Below are positions 43,413-56,679 of a DNA stretch of 64,000 bases, one piece after another; the stretch's first letter is position 1, and the number at the start of each line of letters is the position of its first letter. This DNA comes from Desmodesmus armatus. Its lineage: Eukaryota; Chlorophyta; Chlorophyceae; Sphaeropleales; Scenedesmaceae. Location: positions 1-64,000 of the forward strand of contig VIIQ02000328.1 in assembly GCA_007449985.2 (NCBI GenBank), given 5' to 3'. A program made the position numbers and the translations under genes. The notes under the pieces were generated by a model. That model was given only the letters and a program-made list of their open reading frames with translations. It was not told where the DNA came from and made no database searches.

Positions 43413-46071
43413 TTTGGAAGATTTACTGACAGAAGGGGAGTAGAAGGCTGCAAACGCTGTTTAGTGGACAGGCACTGGGTACAGAAATGCTCGCGATGCT
43501 TCGAGCTCGGACTGAGCACCAGGAAAAGAGCTGACAAGCAAGATAGGACTGGAGTGACCTTTTGCTAGACGATAGTTGCCCGAACCACCTCTTTATAGTC
43601 CGTTGTGTGACGGTGGACTAAACCCGGTCAACGGTTCCAGGCTGGTTTGTCAATTTCCATCAGCCAACCCGTTGCATGCATAATCAAACGACGTTGGACT
43701 GTTCTGGACGTGGTGTACAGTGCAGCCTGAGTGCAGGTTCCTCTACAAAGCAGCAGTGTCTCAATTGGCTGGTTACAAATTGGTGAACTCAGTGGCTTGC
43801 CACACATCAACTTAAGCCCTGTCACACATAAACTCATCACGCCTTGCTGCAGTGACGTACGTATACAATCAGCTGCTGCTTGTGGACAAAACAGCACATT
43901 CACGCCACATTTGAGACAGCGTTGCAACAGAAGTCTTTGTTTCATACCTGCCAGCAACTGCTCACAGCATACCACAGAAGCAACAGAGAAGCACTAATCT
44001 ACAGTGCAGGACACACAGTGGGGGCGGCAGCCAGCCAGGCAGTACTGCAGGGGGAGGCAGCACGGGGCAAATGGAAGCATGGGGGCAGGTACTTGTCACA
44101 GGACCACACCAGCAACCCACAAGTAACACCCACACCTGCTGTGCTGTGCTGAGGGAAGCAGGGGTGAGGGGGCAAGGCGGAGCTATCCCTGGAAGGATGC
44201 ACCCCCAGCACATAACCTTTCTGCGAGAAGACAGACACCTGCAACTCCAACAATATACACCAGCACCCCACCCCGCCCAACTCCCCTCGCCTGCAGCAGC
44301 AGGCGCAAGCCTCCCTCAATATAGTACAGATGAAGATCAACAAGAAAACAACAGCAACACCAGCAGCAGAGGCAACAGCAGCAAAGGGTGCACCACGCAT
44401 GTGCCTCATCCTCTCACATGCATGCACACTTGCTGCGCAGGTACGCCAGGACACACATGAATTGAGTTGTGCTGTGTTCATCCACCCACTACAGACAGCA
44501 AAACTGTGGGGGCTTGCTTCATTGCTCAAACACTACTACTCCCTGCACCACACACCCACAAAAACACAAGCAGGAACATGGGCCCTACAGTTGCTGGAGG
44601 TGTCACACTTACTACACACGTGACCGTGTTGGTACAACATGCAACCCACCACCAAAGTCGCAGTGGTGTGCAGCTTTGGTGTGCATGCCTATGTGGGCCA
44701 TTCTTGTCATGTAGCACACACCTGACACCTGGCACCTGGCATGTGTGGCGCCTGCAGCAGGCTTCCCTCTGCCTAGGGTGCCCTGAAGGCACCAACACAC
44801 TGCAACACCACAATACGTTTGACCATCCAACCATACAGTGGCTAGCTGACAACCACAGGACAGCAGCAGGCAGCAGGCAGCTGGCTGGCCCCAGCTGCTC
44901 CACATAGAGCCAACAGCAACGGGGCTCGACAGTGAACATCCACCACTGGCGGACACACACTTGGAAGGGCCTGCAGGACAGCTGCATACCAGCATAGCAC
45001 AGCCGCACTCCTTCACTGCACACACAGCCTTCACCAAACACATAGGCTGCAGACCAGGGCATCAGTACCCTTTGTCCACCAGCAATCAAACTGCCAGCAA
45101 CCACCAAACACCACACCACCAAACGGTGCACCACCCACAACAGCAGCAGTGCCCCACCAGCAGACCAAGCGCATCCTTGGGGGCCTGTCCAGCACCCCCC
45201 GTAGCTCGACTGCGTAACACTGTGTCATCAATGCGTAGCAACACCATTCAACACCAGGCGCACAGCATGCCCATGCCCTTTATCGCCCCTCAACAGGCGA
45301 CCAGAGCACAGCAACACACTCATGCAGCCTGCAACAGCTCCAAATACTTGTCTGGCAAGAAACAGCTCACCACCTGCTTGGCAGCATTAGCTCACATGCC
45401 TGTCTGTGTGAAGAATGCATGTGTGCTAATGCAACAACTCGGCAGCCAGGCAGGCAGGAAGCACAGAGGTGCAGTGATGCACAGGCCAGCTGCACAGGCA
45501 GCCCATGCCCTGCAAACACCAGCCAGCCAGCACAAAGAACACCAACTTGAAGTGTCATTGAGACGCTACACTACACCCAGGACCAATGCACTCCACAATC
45601 AGCTGGGGCTCGACACCAACTTTGCATCAACTGCCTACAGTTGTGGCTGTCGATGCAAAGTCACAGCACTTTCATTGAGTTATAACGCACATGCTGTTGC
45701 AAGCATGTAAACACCACATACTGGCAGGCTGTACAAACACCTTCCACACGAGCTGTATAGACAACACACCCTCTCCCAAAACACAAACGCAACGCACACG
45801 TTATCTACCAAACACATACAGAGGAGGCCAACACTTGGCCACGCAAGACACAGGTGTCACTGTTCTGCACAGTGCCTCAGATAACCACCCGCGGTGCAGC
45901 CTGATCCCCTCCGCCACACACAACCATGCCCATACTCACAAGGCATGTGATGCGGCTGGATTGTTCCGCATTATAGCAGCAGTAGACAAGACCCAAACCG
46001 CGAAGCCACGACACCAGGCGTGCTGTGCTGTGCTGTGCTGCCGAGCCATAACCCATCCTGAGTCATATAAC
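43413..46071. other. Intergenic: VIPP1 5' region and mTERF-like 3' UTR
   Basis: 2.7 kb, strongly CA-rich on the plus strand. Several 130-250 codon ORFs exist on both strands (for example 44,961-45,710 plus, 43,999-44,529 minus), but none has domain features or matching splice sites. A minus-strand TGTAA lies at 43,772-43,776. I assign it no gene. Confidence 0.4.
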
Positions 46072-48110
46072 TCAGGCGTAGGTTGTGCGCAGGGCCTGTG
46101 CGTCTGCCCTAGCGGCCGCATCATCGTTGTACGTCACCATGAGGAAGGGGTTTGCCGCCACCAGCTGCGCTGCTGCCTCAGCCCCCAGCGGCACCACTGA
46201 CTGCAGCCGCTCATACCTGGCCAACAGCAGCTCTGGGGGCAGCACAGTCAGGTGCGGGCAGGACGCCAGCAGCTGCTGCAGCAGCAGGTGCTGCTGTTGC
46301 TGCTGTTGCAGGCGGGCCAGCACCTCACCCACAGCCGAGCAGGCCTCAGGAGGCTCCTGCGCTGCTGCTGGGGAGGGGTGCTGCTGCTGCTGCTGTGGTT
46401 GGTGCTGCTGGTGTCGGGGGGCTGCTGAGCTATTGGTGGCTGCGGTGGCTGCTGCTGCATGGGCCAGCTGGGTGAGGGAGCGCATAGACGCTTGACTGCT
46501 GTCGCGGTAGGCTGCACCCCTGGCTGCTGCTGCTGCCTGCATCACCTCTGGAGGGTTGGGTCCAGGGAGTGAGAACAGGATGCGGCTGGCGATGCTGCCT
46601 GCCATGTTTGCCACCCGCTGCACCACCTCTGACACCGATACGTAGGTGCGTACTGCTGCAGCGGCAAAGCCAGGAGACATGCGCACGCCCCTGCTGCAAG
46701 TCCTGCCACTGGCAACATACTCTGCATGGTCAGCCTGCTGCAGCTCCAGCACTACTGCTGCTAGCTCCTGGGTCCAGGTGGCAGGGGCTGCTGCTGCTGC
46801 TGCACCACCCTGCCCTGCTGCTGCTCCTCGCGAACTGCAGCTTGCTGCTTGTGGCTGTGAGGATCCTCCTGCTGCTGCTGCTGGGTTAGGTTTGTGTGGT
46901 GCATTGTCAGTCATTCCCTCCACAATCCATGGGTACTTGTACACGGCTGTCAGGACTGCTGCGCGGTCTATGTCTGTGTGTGACACCAGTCTGTGCAGCT
47001 GCTTCAGGCTGGAGCGCAGGGAGGCCTCCGAGGCGTGGCGCAGCTGCGGGGCACGCACCAACAGCTGCAGCAGCACACAGCACAGCAGCAGCAGGCGGAC
47101 AGGCAATGCGCGGGACGGCGGAGAAACACAGGGTGTCGAACGGGGATGGAGCATCAGGGGGCGAGGAGCCGCATATGATTGTACAAAGGCTGAAATGCAG
47201 GAGCGCAGGGACCGTCCAGGGACGCTAGGTCGACCTTGACAGCAAGGTAGCATGGCGCTGCAGCACTAGGTACTTGAGCTGGTTGCTGCACAGTGCCGCT
47301 ACCGCTGCCGTGCCTTAGTGGGAAGACCCAGCTGCTGCATTGCTGCACACACAATCAGGGTGCCCCCCCTCAGCCAACAACTGCGTGCCTGTGCAGGCTT
47401 CCTGATGCGTGGGACACTGCATTGCATTTTGGCGTGACAGCAGTCTCGCAACAGCCACTCACCCACAGCGCCTGGGCGGGTGTGCCGCAGCCAGCAGGGT
47501 CCAGCATCCTGGCGACTGTCTGCTGGCGTTCAAACAGCAGCTCTGACGGCATGCCCCACAAGGCTGCCAGGCGCTCATGCAGCTCTGACGCGGCCTGCTG
47601 GCTGGCAGCTTCATTGTTGGTCCTGTCCCCGCCGCTGTACTGCTGCTGGTTGGGCCTATGAGCAAACGCATCTTGGCAGAGGCCGTTGCTGCTGACGTGG
47701 GCATTTGCTATTGTGCTGCATGACCTGGTAACGTCAGCGCCTGCAGCAAGAACACGTGAATCTGTATGAGGAAGAGGAATAGAGATCGAGGTCGCAGGTT
47801 GGACTGGAGCCAGCCAGGGCCCTTCCAAGACTGGTACGCCAGCGTGAGACTTGAACGCACCTTCTGGGACACATGCTAGGCCGTCTGCACTGCTGTGGAC
47901 TTGTATGAGGGTCTTGCCATTTGGAGCTGCTCCCTGGAGCGACCTCAGTCTCTTCAGGTGCCCTCCGACTCCGAGTCGACCAAACAGCATTTCTGTAGTA
48001 TTATGTTGGCTTGAGGTAACTCGACAGCTGAGAGGCGGAGGCCGACTTCTGCAGGTTAGCGCGTTGTGAGCCTTTGCCTGTGTGGACGTCTGCAGGAGTG
48101 CATTCACCAC
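46072..48110 (-). CDS. mTERF-like organellar nucleic-acid-binding protein
   Basis: Two exons, 48110-47463 and 47064-46072, join in phase 0 (546 residues). The donor is GTGAGT and the acceptor follows a CTG-rich tract. Exon 1 ends LAALWGMPSELLFERQQTVA and exon 2 opens LLVRAPQLRHASEASLRSSL. The C-terminus has LLASCPHLTVLPPELLLARY, then VVPLGAEAAAQLVAANPFLM. These are about 30-residue helical repeats of mTERF style (an L..CP.L....L..R...L motif), separated by Ala/Gln/Ser-rich linkers. mTERF proteins act in mitochondria or plastids in transcription termination, splicing or RNA handling. The first 80 residues are Ser/Arg-rich and could be a targeting peptide. I see no specific subfamily. Confidence 0.7.
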
Positions 48111-51100
48111 GCTTACAACTGGATCTCTCTTCTACTATGACAAAATGTATGTGTGGGTCTCTTCTACTATGACCTTTGCGGGAGGGTCTGGGGTCTCGTG
48201 GATTTCAGATCGCGATGTCGCTGTCCTTGCAAGCTGAAATGGTCAAAATTACTCTGTGCTGTCATACTTTGTGACAGACGTCCTCCCATAGATCTCCAAG
48301 GGCGTTCATGGCATGTCATGGCTGCTTGTGCATGAATATTCCTGCATTGCTGTTCAAGCATGTGATGGGGCGGTAGTGTGCCTTGTCAAGTTTGTTTTCA
48401 TTGACGTCATTCATCAACTGCCCTACACAACCTCAGCACCAACAACAAGCTGTGCAGTGGGACGGTGGTGGTGGTGGGACGTGGTCCCAAGGGTGATGGG
48501 ACCCCACCCTGCGCACAACTCTTCCTCACAATAAAACAGGCAGCAACAGCTACACAACGGATCACTACCAGATACCGTCGATGCAGTGGATCTCAGTCAT
48601 AATGGATACTTTCCAAACAGTGCCCAACAACACTTTCAGATGGTGGCTGCAGGTCTTTCAGCAGCCAAGGCTTCCACACACTCTGCGCCCCATGTGCACT
48701 GTTGCAGCACAGGAGTGAACACAGGAGTAAACATAGTATGAGCAACACAGGAAATAAGACAATGCGACCTGCACAGGCCCACAGGCCCAGGCTGGTGTTG
48801 CACCCTGAGATCTTCAGTGCCTGCGCACAGTGGCGTGCACAAGCGCGACAACCACCACCACCTACACTGAACATGTACACCCGTTGTGCACTGCAAGGCG
48901 CAAACAGCCAGTCACCAGGTACTGCATGCAGGGGGGGCCATGACACAGGGGTGCAGGCGCAGTCAAACCGCATCAGGCTGGCATCTCCACAGCTGTCGAT
49001 CAGCTGGCCAAAGCCACACACCACATTGTAGAAACGCAAGGCAGCCCAACTGCTTCACCCAGTGGCGAGGGCAAGGAGCCCCAGGGGCCAACAGGGGCCC
49101 CCTGTTGGCCCCCTGCGCAGAGGCAGCTGGCCGCCATTGCAGTGCAAGCGTCCGGCTGGCCTGACCGACTGCTGGTTGTCAGCTGACCCTCTTGAGTTGG
49201 AAGGGACATGTGGCCGTGAACAAGCGCATGTATGACGCTACGAGGGCGCTTAGTAAGGCATTTGACATGCACAAGGGCACAGCATGCCCTCATGGGTGCA
49301 GCTCCAGACAGATATGAGGTGTGTGACAACCACTACATGGCATCAGCCACCTTCCCACACCAGCAGCCAACATGGTTGGCAGTGTGACCACTGCTGCAAT
49401 CCTGCTCTCGACACAATTGTCTCCAAACAGCATAGGTATCCCCTCAATTCAACACTGTCAGGTCAAACTACTCAATCAAGATGCACCACTGTGTACCCGC
49501 AGCCGCTGCCAGCGGTCCCCGACAGCTTGGCCCCCAGCCATCAAGTGCATGCATCATCAAGTCGCCAGTGCAACACAGCGTCTTGCAACAGCCTGCAATA
49601 TCACAGGTGTGTGGTAAGGGCTTTTGACAGGCCCCCAGCCACCCCACGGACAAATGCAGGCATGTAGCTGCAGCTAGCTGCTACGCAAGTTGTGCCGCAT
49701 GCCGTACTTGGGCGGGCCCCGTGCGCCCAATAGTCACAATTGTCACAACAGCAGTGCTGCCAGGAGCCACTGCAACAGCCCACACGACATGCGCACGACA
49801 TGAGCATGGAAGTATTAAGGCGCATAAAAATATCCATGCGCATGGAAGTATCAAGGCTCCGTTCTATGTCCTTCCTAGACGCACACTCAGTGAGGCTGCC
49901 TGCCGGGCTCAGCCACTGTGGCAGTGCTGCAGCTTTGGCGCCAACATGCGTAAGGTTGGACGTGCCGCAAGTGCACCAAAAGCCAAATGCACTGCACGCT
50001 GGCTGGGCGCTACTCCAAAAACACTGAAAAGGCTTATGATTGACGGCAGCAAACATGCAAGGAGTGTCAAACATACGTGCGCCTGGACAGGCCATCAACA
50101 CCAATATAACAGCACATCCAAGCAGAACCAGGGTCAAGGCACATATGCATGCTCTCGAGCTTGACCCCACAACTGTCATTCCTAGTGGCGGCTGCCATGC
50201 CATGCCATGGTGTCGGGGACACCACTGTTGCAGGCTTGCTTCTCAAAACTCAAGGCGGTGGGTGGCCTCTGTGCCAGCCTTTCCCTAGCGGCCCGCTCTT
50301 CGGAAGAGCAATGTAATGATGACATGCTGACTGGCTGTGTTGGGCATGGTCGGCTCAGAGCTGTAGGACCTACCACAACACCCCTCTCACAGCTGCCACC
50401 TTGCCCAATCTCACAATAACATGCACCACTGACAGTGTCACTGACAGGTGTGGCCTGCAGTGAAAGCATGATGCATCCAGCCAGTGACACATGCCAAGCA
50501 GTGATGCACCACACCAGCAGAAGGGTGTGTGCATCATGACTGGGCGTGGCCCACAGAAACACCTGCACACAACAATTGCTGCAAAACACATCACACCCAT
50601 ACATGAAGGCAGAGGACACAGAGACCCAGCTGTCATCGCATAACCACACTGTGACACTGCCACCAGTCAGGATCTGATCCTGGCAGTGCCTCAACCCTAA
50701 ACCCTAGACCACACAGGGTGCTACACAACTTTGCCGCACGGGCTGCAGCTGCACAGACTTACACGACATCAACGGACTGTCTGTCTGCACTGCAGAGTCT
50801 GCAACAGCAGGCGCCGATGCCACTTCATCACACATCACAGTCCTGCCACGGACAACAACTGCACTCTGCGGAGTGGCCAGCTGGGGCACACACGTACATC
50901 ACACACACATAGGAACCACGCAAACGTGCAAACACATACCTCTCCGATACATACAGGGATGTGACACCAGTGTAAGGCTGCAGATCCTCACAGGTGACAC
51001 TGCCCCAACGCTACATTCCATCCACCACATAGCCCAATACCCCAAAACACCCAATCTCCCCCCACACCACCACCAAGCCACAAGTCTTGGTCCTTCCGCC

Positions 51101-51419
51101 CTCTCTGAGAGGCCCCCGGGCTGACAGGCAGGGCCCCTTTGGAGCACTGACAAGTGCACACCAACAGCAACACGCATGACACAGCGCCCTGCTCCTGGCC
51201 GGAGCACTTGCGAGGTGCACATGCAATCCACGCATGCTGTCCCACAACCGTCCACAAGGGGCAGTGAGGTTGACTGGTGCCAATCCTCTGGTGCCCTCTC
51301 CTTCTGAAGATCAGCACAGTAAGACACAAGAATCGGTGTCTTGAGACAGCAACAGCGGCTGCAGCAACCGCCCTGCCGTACCTGCCCAGGCAGCTGCATC
51401 AGCAGCAGCAGCAGCAGCT
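48111..51419. other. Intergenic: mTERF 5' region and BRO1 gene 3' side
   Basis: 3.3 kb without a gene I can support. Long ORFs such as 49,601-50,203 (minus) are Cys/Ser-rich and look random. A minus-strand TGTAA at about 50,759 may serve the BRO1 gene. AACCCTAAACCCTA (50,693-50,706) is a telomere-like scrap. Confidence 0.4.
50693..50706. repeat. Short interstitial telomeric motif
   Basis: AACCCTAAACCCTA: two TTTAGGG-type units in inverted orientation, within intergenic sequence. Confidence 0.7.
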
Positions 51420-54400
51420 TCACTTAGCCCACTGGCCGTGCTTCTGTTTCCCCCACCCCTGCTGCTTGCTGGCACTGCTGCACCTACTAGCCTCACTGCC
51501 TGTCTCCCAGGCATCTTCAAAGTCCTCACTCCCCTCCTCACTGCATGACTCACCCTCCTCATCATCACTCAGTGAGGCTCCCCTGGGGGCCAGGCAGCAC
51601 CCAAACAGACCCATCAGCAGCCCACCAAAGCCCCCACCCCCATCCCCGCTGCACTCAGAGCCTCCATCTTCCTCCTCCTCAACCCAGCTTTCCGAACCCC
51701 CACTGCTGCTGGCAGTGACGGCACTGCTGCTGCTGCTGAAGCGACGGCTGTGACGGCTGTCGCAGCCGCCGGCGGCGGCGCTGCTGCTGCTGCTGCCGTC
51801 TGTTGAGGTGTTGCTGCCGATGTCTTTAGCTGAAGGCAGTGTGTAGGAGACAGGGCTTGCCGCCCCTGAGGCCTCACCCCCACCAGCCTTGATCTTGGCT
51901 GCAGGGGCGTCAAGGCTGCTGGAAAGCAGCTCCAGGGAAGACAGGTCCTCAGGTAATGCTGTGTCCTCAACATTAGCAGCATCAGCACCACCATCTGCTG
52001 CTGCTGCTGCCTCCTGTCCTGTCAGGCTATCAGCTGACTCCCAAGAGGGCTCCGCTGCTGCGTTTTCCCACCCTGCGCCCCCATCCACCTCAGTTGCTGA
52101 TGCTTCAGCTGTTGGTGTGAGGTAGCTCGCTGCTGCCGCTGCTGCCTGTGCTGCTGCCACTGCTGCTGCTGTCTCCTCAGCTAGCTCTGCCAGGCTATTG
52201 GGCTCCTGCTCAACCAGCCGGGGGCTCAGCACCCTACTACCCCCCGACCCAACATCAACCACAGGAGGCTCCACCACTACCGCCGCTGCTGCTGCTGCTG
52301 CTGCTGCTGCTTTGCCGTCGTCCTCAAAGCTGCTGAGGCTGCCTACTGCTGTTGCGTTGATCAGGCCCTGCACTGCAGTGCCGCTGAGTCTGCCCTGGGG
52401 CACAGGCAGCCTGAACAGCTCCGGCTGGGCTGAGCGCTGGGGCCAGGGCAGCGCTGAGGGGGAGTCGGGGACGTACTGGAAGTATATGGTGCGGTTCTCA
52501 CGCAGACACCTGCATGCAGGGCAAGTGGGGGTAGGCGGGGGGTGTGAGGGGTGTGTGAGGGGGCATCAGGGTTTGAAGCGCGGGGCCAAGTGTGTGCTTG
52601 GACAGAAGCTTGTGACTGCATTGGTTGGTGTGACCCCTTGAGAGGTGGAGGGGGGAGGGTCCTGCACTTGACGTAAGCCACTCAGTATGGTTGGATGGAG
52701 GGGTGCAGCAACTGTTGTGGTGCAACATGGACGACAAGCTGTACCTCACAGTTGGCCACCTGTGCCCTCTGTGCTGCTCTACGTGTGTGCTGCTATCCAC
52801 TTCAAGTGGAGGGCCTCCCCAGAGGCGGTATGGGAGGCATGGACACAACACTGCACCTTGAAACCCCCAAATCACCCCGCACACCCCCACCCTAAGCTCG
52901 ATCTCACAAGCTTGTGCTGCATTGTCTGTCCGACACACAACGCAGCCCCCCCCCCCCCCCCCCAGATCCCACCCACCTCCTCAGCACCATTGCTGCCTTG
53001 GTCTCCAGCGTCTGCTGCAGCGCTAGCCTCCTGCTGCTGTCCCGCGCCCCCAGGGTTGAGCAGGGGTCAATAAGCCCCGACTGACTGAACCCAAGCTCCG
53101 CCAGACCCTCACACAGGTTGGTCCCCAGCTGGGCAAGTGCTACAGCCTGCCCTGCCTGATTGCTGGACAGGGCTGTCTCAGCAGCGCAGATGGAGGCCAG
53201 GCAGTAGCAGTGGGCCAGCTGGTACTGCAGGTAAGCTGCCAGCTGTAGCAGCGGCAGCGCCTCACAGGGCCACTCCAGCGGCAGCTGCCCCGAGATCACG
53301 CGTTCGAATCCTGCCATGCGGCTGTTTTTTGCAGCGCTGCTGCTGCTGCTGCTGCTGCCGTCAGTGGTGCTGTTTGACTGACCCTCGGCGTGTGTTTCCA
53401 GTGGTGGCAGGAAGGTCCATGGCAGCTTGTGTGTGCGTGCTGCTGCCTCTATTGCCTCGTAGGCCTGGCTGAACAGCATGGCTGTGTCAGTGGCCATGGG
53501 GGCCAGGGTGCTGCCCTGGTAGTGCAGCGCCAGCGCTCGCTGAAGCATCAGGCTCTGGGGACAGGGGGAGAGGGGTGTGGGGAAGGGGGGCATGGTGAAC
53601 ACAGGGGTGGAGGGGATGTGACAAAAGGCAGCAGGGTGTATGGTTGTGGGGAAGAGAGTGGTGTGTCCATGCGGTGTCACAGAATGGGTGCAGACCTAGT
53701 GCCGCCTGCCCAACACGCTGAATCCAGCATTTGGGGAGGGGGGTGGCCGGCCAAGTCAGCAAGTGAGCTGCAACTGCAAAGGGTGACACGCTGGCAGGTG
53801 GAAACCAGGTGTGATGCAGCAATAGGCCCGGGACGGGACGGGGGGGGGGGGGGGGGGAGGGCAGGTAAGGGTTTGGGTTTCAGCTTCCCACCCACCTGTG
53901 CCTCCCCCAGCGCGCACAGTTGCAGTGCTGTCAGCAGCGCCCGCTGGGTTGCCACCCGCGCCCTATGGACACTTTGTGTCACCAGTGCCTGTGAACCTCC
54001 TGTCTGTCGCCCCTATTCCTCCAGCAGCAGCCCCTTGGACCCCCCCCCCTGGCCCCTCCCACCCTCAATCCTTGCGCAAACCATGCGCAAACACACGTCC
54101 TTCCACAGCCTTCCGGTTTGCCGCAGGGGAACGCCCTGGCTTTCCGTACTAGCGCCAATGTTTGACTAGCATTGTAGGACGAATGCTACTGAGCATGCAC
54201 GAGTAGGCATGCACTCCCTCGGCTGACCCCCCCCCCCCCCTCCACACACACACATACACCCACCTGTGCCTCCCCCAGTGCGTAGAGGTGCAGTGCTGTG
54301 ATCAGCTCCCTGCTGAGGTCCCCACTGACACTGCACCCCTGGCCCAGCCCAGGCAGCAGCCTCCGCCTTAGCTCATCCAGCACACCAGCAGCCTGGCAGT

Positions 54401-54885
54401 ACAGCTTGTAGGCCTCCATTGCAGGGCCAGAGTCAGCACCACCAGCAGTCATCACTAGGGACCCAGCCTTGGACACCTGCACACAGTTTCCATGAAGACA
54501 GTCAGCGGTTGTTACACTGTAACATCAGTGGTGAGCAGACCTGAAGCGCGGCAAGAATTTTCTCCACCCAGAACTGAAGAACCGTGCAGGAAGAAGTCAG
54601 GAGGGACAAGATAAAAATGAAGAAGAGAGAGGGGAGGAGTGATACTGTCGCAAGTAAAAGGCTGCACACCATCCCATGCGACCCACCCCCCCACTCTCCC
54701 CCCCCCCCCGCCCTCCTACCCTCCACCCACCTGCCAGGTTGCCACTGCCAGCAGGGTGTTGGCAGCCTCATAGCTGTACCCAGAGCGGGGTGGGGCAGCA
54801 GTAGCCGCCTGAGATGCTGCTGCTGCTGCAGCTGCTGCTGCCTGCTTCTTGCGGGAGGAGCTGCCAAACCATTTGCTGTTGGGTG

Positions 54886-54917
<32 letters not shown>

Positions 54918-55851
54918 GGATCAGTGCTGAATGCTGTGAGGGGCAGCAGTGAGTCAATCCAGGTGGAGCGCAGGACAGCAGGAGACTCGCCAGAACCATC
55001 ACCAGCCTGATAGACAGCACAGCAAGGCACACATGACAGACAGCAGCAGCAGCAGCAGCAGCAACAATGCCTATGTGGGTGTGTGACAACTCAGCAGCTG
55101 TTTCACCACAACATGGCCATCAGGATAGCTGGCATGAGACTGGCGGCTAACCATAAGGCGTTCTGGATGTTTGCTGCATTGTGGTGACTTGGTGGTGTGT
55201 GACCGGGTGGCCATGTCAGCGCAATGAGCCATCCTGCTGCACCAGTACTGTGATCTATATGTGCGGGAGCAGCCCACCTTGTTGACCTCCTGCTCCACTG
55301 CACTGACCTCAACCAGCAAACTCAGGTACCTGCAACAGAACATTGGCCAGCTTTTCTTGCTGAAAATCCGTTTTTTGGTCTCCCACTACAGCCGGTGTGC
55401 AGCCGGCCATGACTCCTGCTGCCAGGCCTGCACTGTAAATGTCAAGACACTGCAGGAAGGTGCACTGCATTGGTCTCCATCTGTGCCCAGCTAGATCAGA
55501 TGCCACAAGCTATTACACAATCTATTGAACCCTTTCATCCGTCAGCTGCCTCAGGGGCTTCGAGTCTCACCTGGTCTGTGCTGCTGTGACCTCAGCTGCA
55601 CTGCTGCTGGTGACCTGCAACAGACCCAGCAGCTGACCTCGAGCAGCAGTCAGCGCCTTCAGAAACTCCGAGGCATTTGGATTTGCTGTAATATCATTGT
55701 CGCTGCTGTTCTGGCCCGACGTGCTCCCTGCCAGCCAAGTTTCAACAGCCGGAGACCAACCATCGAAACGTTCTGGTTGGTTTTCTGCCTTCAGGGGCAG
55801 GCTGCTAAATACGTAGCTTTTTAATATCTCTGTAGATCGTTTTCCTCCCAT
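51420..55851 (-). CDS. BRO1-domain protein (BROX/ALIX-like)
   Basis: Seven exons close in phase to about 860 residues: 55851-55571, 55329-55278, 55006-54731, 54476-54264, 53988-53896, 53554-52977, 52509-51420. Segments fit a BRO1 banana-shaped helical domain: WIDSLLPL and YSYEAANTLLAVATWQ (the DS..P / FE.A.VLFN.A region), TALHLYALGEAQ, LQLAAYLQYQLAHCYCLASI and NRTIYFQYVPDSPSALPWP (the IY...VP strand before the domain end). BRO1 domains bind ESCRT-III subunits on endosomal membranes. The protein starts MGGKRS, a plausible N-myristoylation signal. The last 300 residues are Ala/Ser-rich, then acidic (ESWVEEEEDGGSE), without the ALIX V domain, as in plant BRO1-only proteins. Exons 4 and 5 have paralogous 3' ends. 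Confidence 0.8.
53887..54305 (-). repeat. Paralogous exon ends in the BRO1 gene (exons 4 and 5)
   Basis: CACCCACCTGTGCCTCCCCC begins a stretch of about 48 bases at 53,887 and again at 54,257 with a handful of differences. On the minus strand the two copies encode TALHLYALGEAQ (exon 4) and TALQLCALGEAQ (exon 5), each followed by the donor GTGGGTG. Confidence 0.8.
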
Positions 55852-56679
55852 TTACGTCCCAGCTTTTATAAGTAAAAACGAAGTGGTCTGAAGAGGGCGC
55901 GATTTCTGAAACGTGCCGATGTTTGCAGTCCGTGAAATGTGGGATACGTCTGGAACTGATTCTGTTGAGAAATGAAGCAGAGTGATCTTCAAACATTGAC
56001 CCTGCAACTCGCCGATGTAAACTGGCAGAGCCGCGCGTCTACTGACCTTCTGGGAACACCTGGGGAAGCTCAACACGCAACAGGCAATGGCCAGAAACAT
56101 CATTGCACGCGCACTATATGGAACCAGGAGAAGCTCTTGGAGGATCACGACGTATCTGCACGCTGCAGTAAACAAGTGACAAAACAGCCAAGCAGCCTGA
56201 AACAGCTCCTTGTTTGATCATTGCTGACAAGGAAAACAGACTATCAAACATGACATTGAGGACACCATTCGCCTGGCAACTGCTCTGCAACCTCAGGGCT
56301 GTCCACATCACTTGCACATATGTGCATGGGCCTGCATCCCAATCAAGACAACACCAGTACTCTCATACATGCTGCAAACAACCATCGCTGATTTTACGCG
56401 CTGTACCCTCTGCCCCACCCCAACCCCAACAAACCCCCCTTCATCCCCCCTACAACATCCCTGGTGATTTCCCTCTCATCACCCTCTCCTGCGCATCCCT
56501 CAGCACGGCTGCAGCCAATGCAGCTGCAGCCCCAAACACACCCCCGCCCTCCCCTGGAAGAGCACCCCCTAAAACACCTCAGCAATCCCCCATCACGACC
56601 CTCCCCAATCACGGCCCTCCCCTAAAACGGCCCTCCCTTAAAACGGCATAATCTCCCATCCCAAAAAAGTCATATCCCA
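55852..56679. other. Intergenic: BRO1 promoter side and PC-esterase-like 3' UTR
   Basis: 0.8 kb. Near 56,575-56,700 CGGCCCTCCC(C/T)TAAAA recurs four times, a short direct repeat. No supported gene. Confidence 0.4.

Noticed and set aside
44129..44420. Minus-strand segment with a hydrophobic stretch, a possible small membrane protein
   Set aside because: One possible transmembrane helix but no consistent start, splice sites or conserved motif nearby.
44961..45710. Plus-strand 249-codon ORF in the VIPP1/mTERF interval
   Set aside because: Composition is simply CA-rich (His/Thr/Gln/Ala) with no motif, splice signal or family resemblance.
49601..50203. Minus-strand 200-codon Cys-rich ORF
   Set aside because: No domain, no transit or signal peptide logic, and composition like surrounding intergenic sequence.
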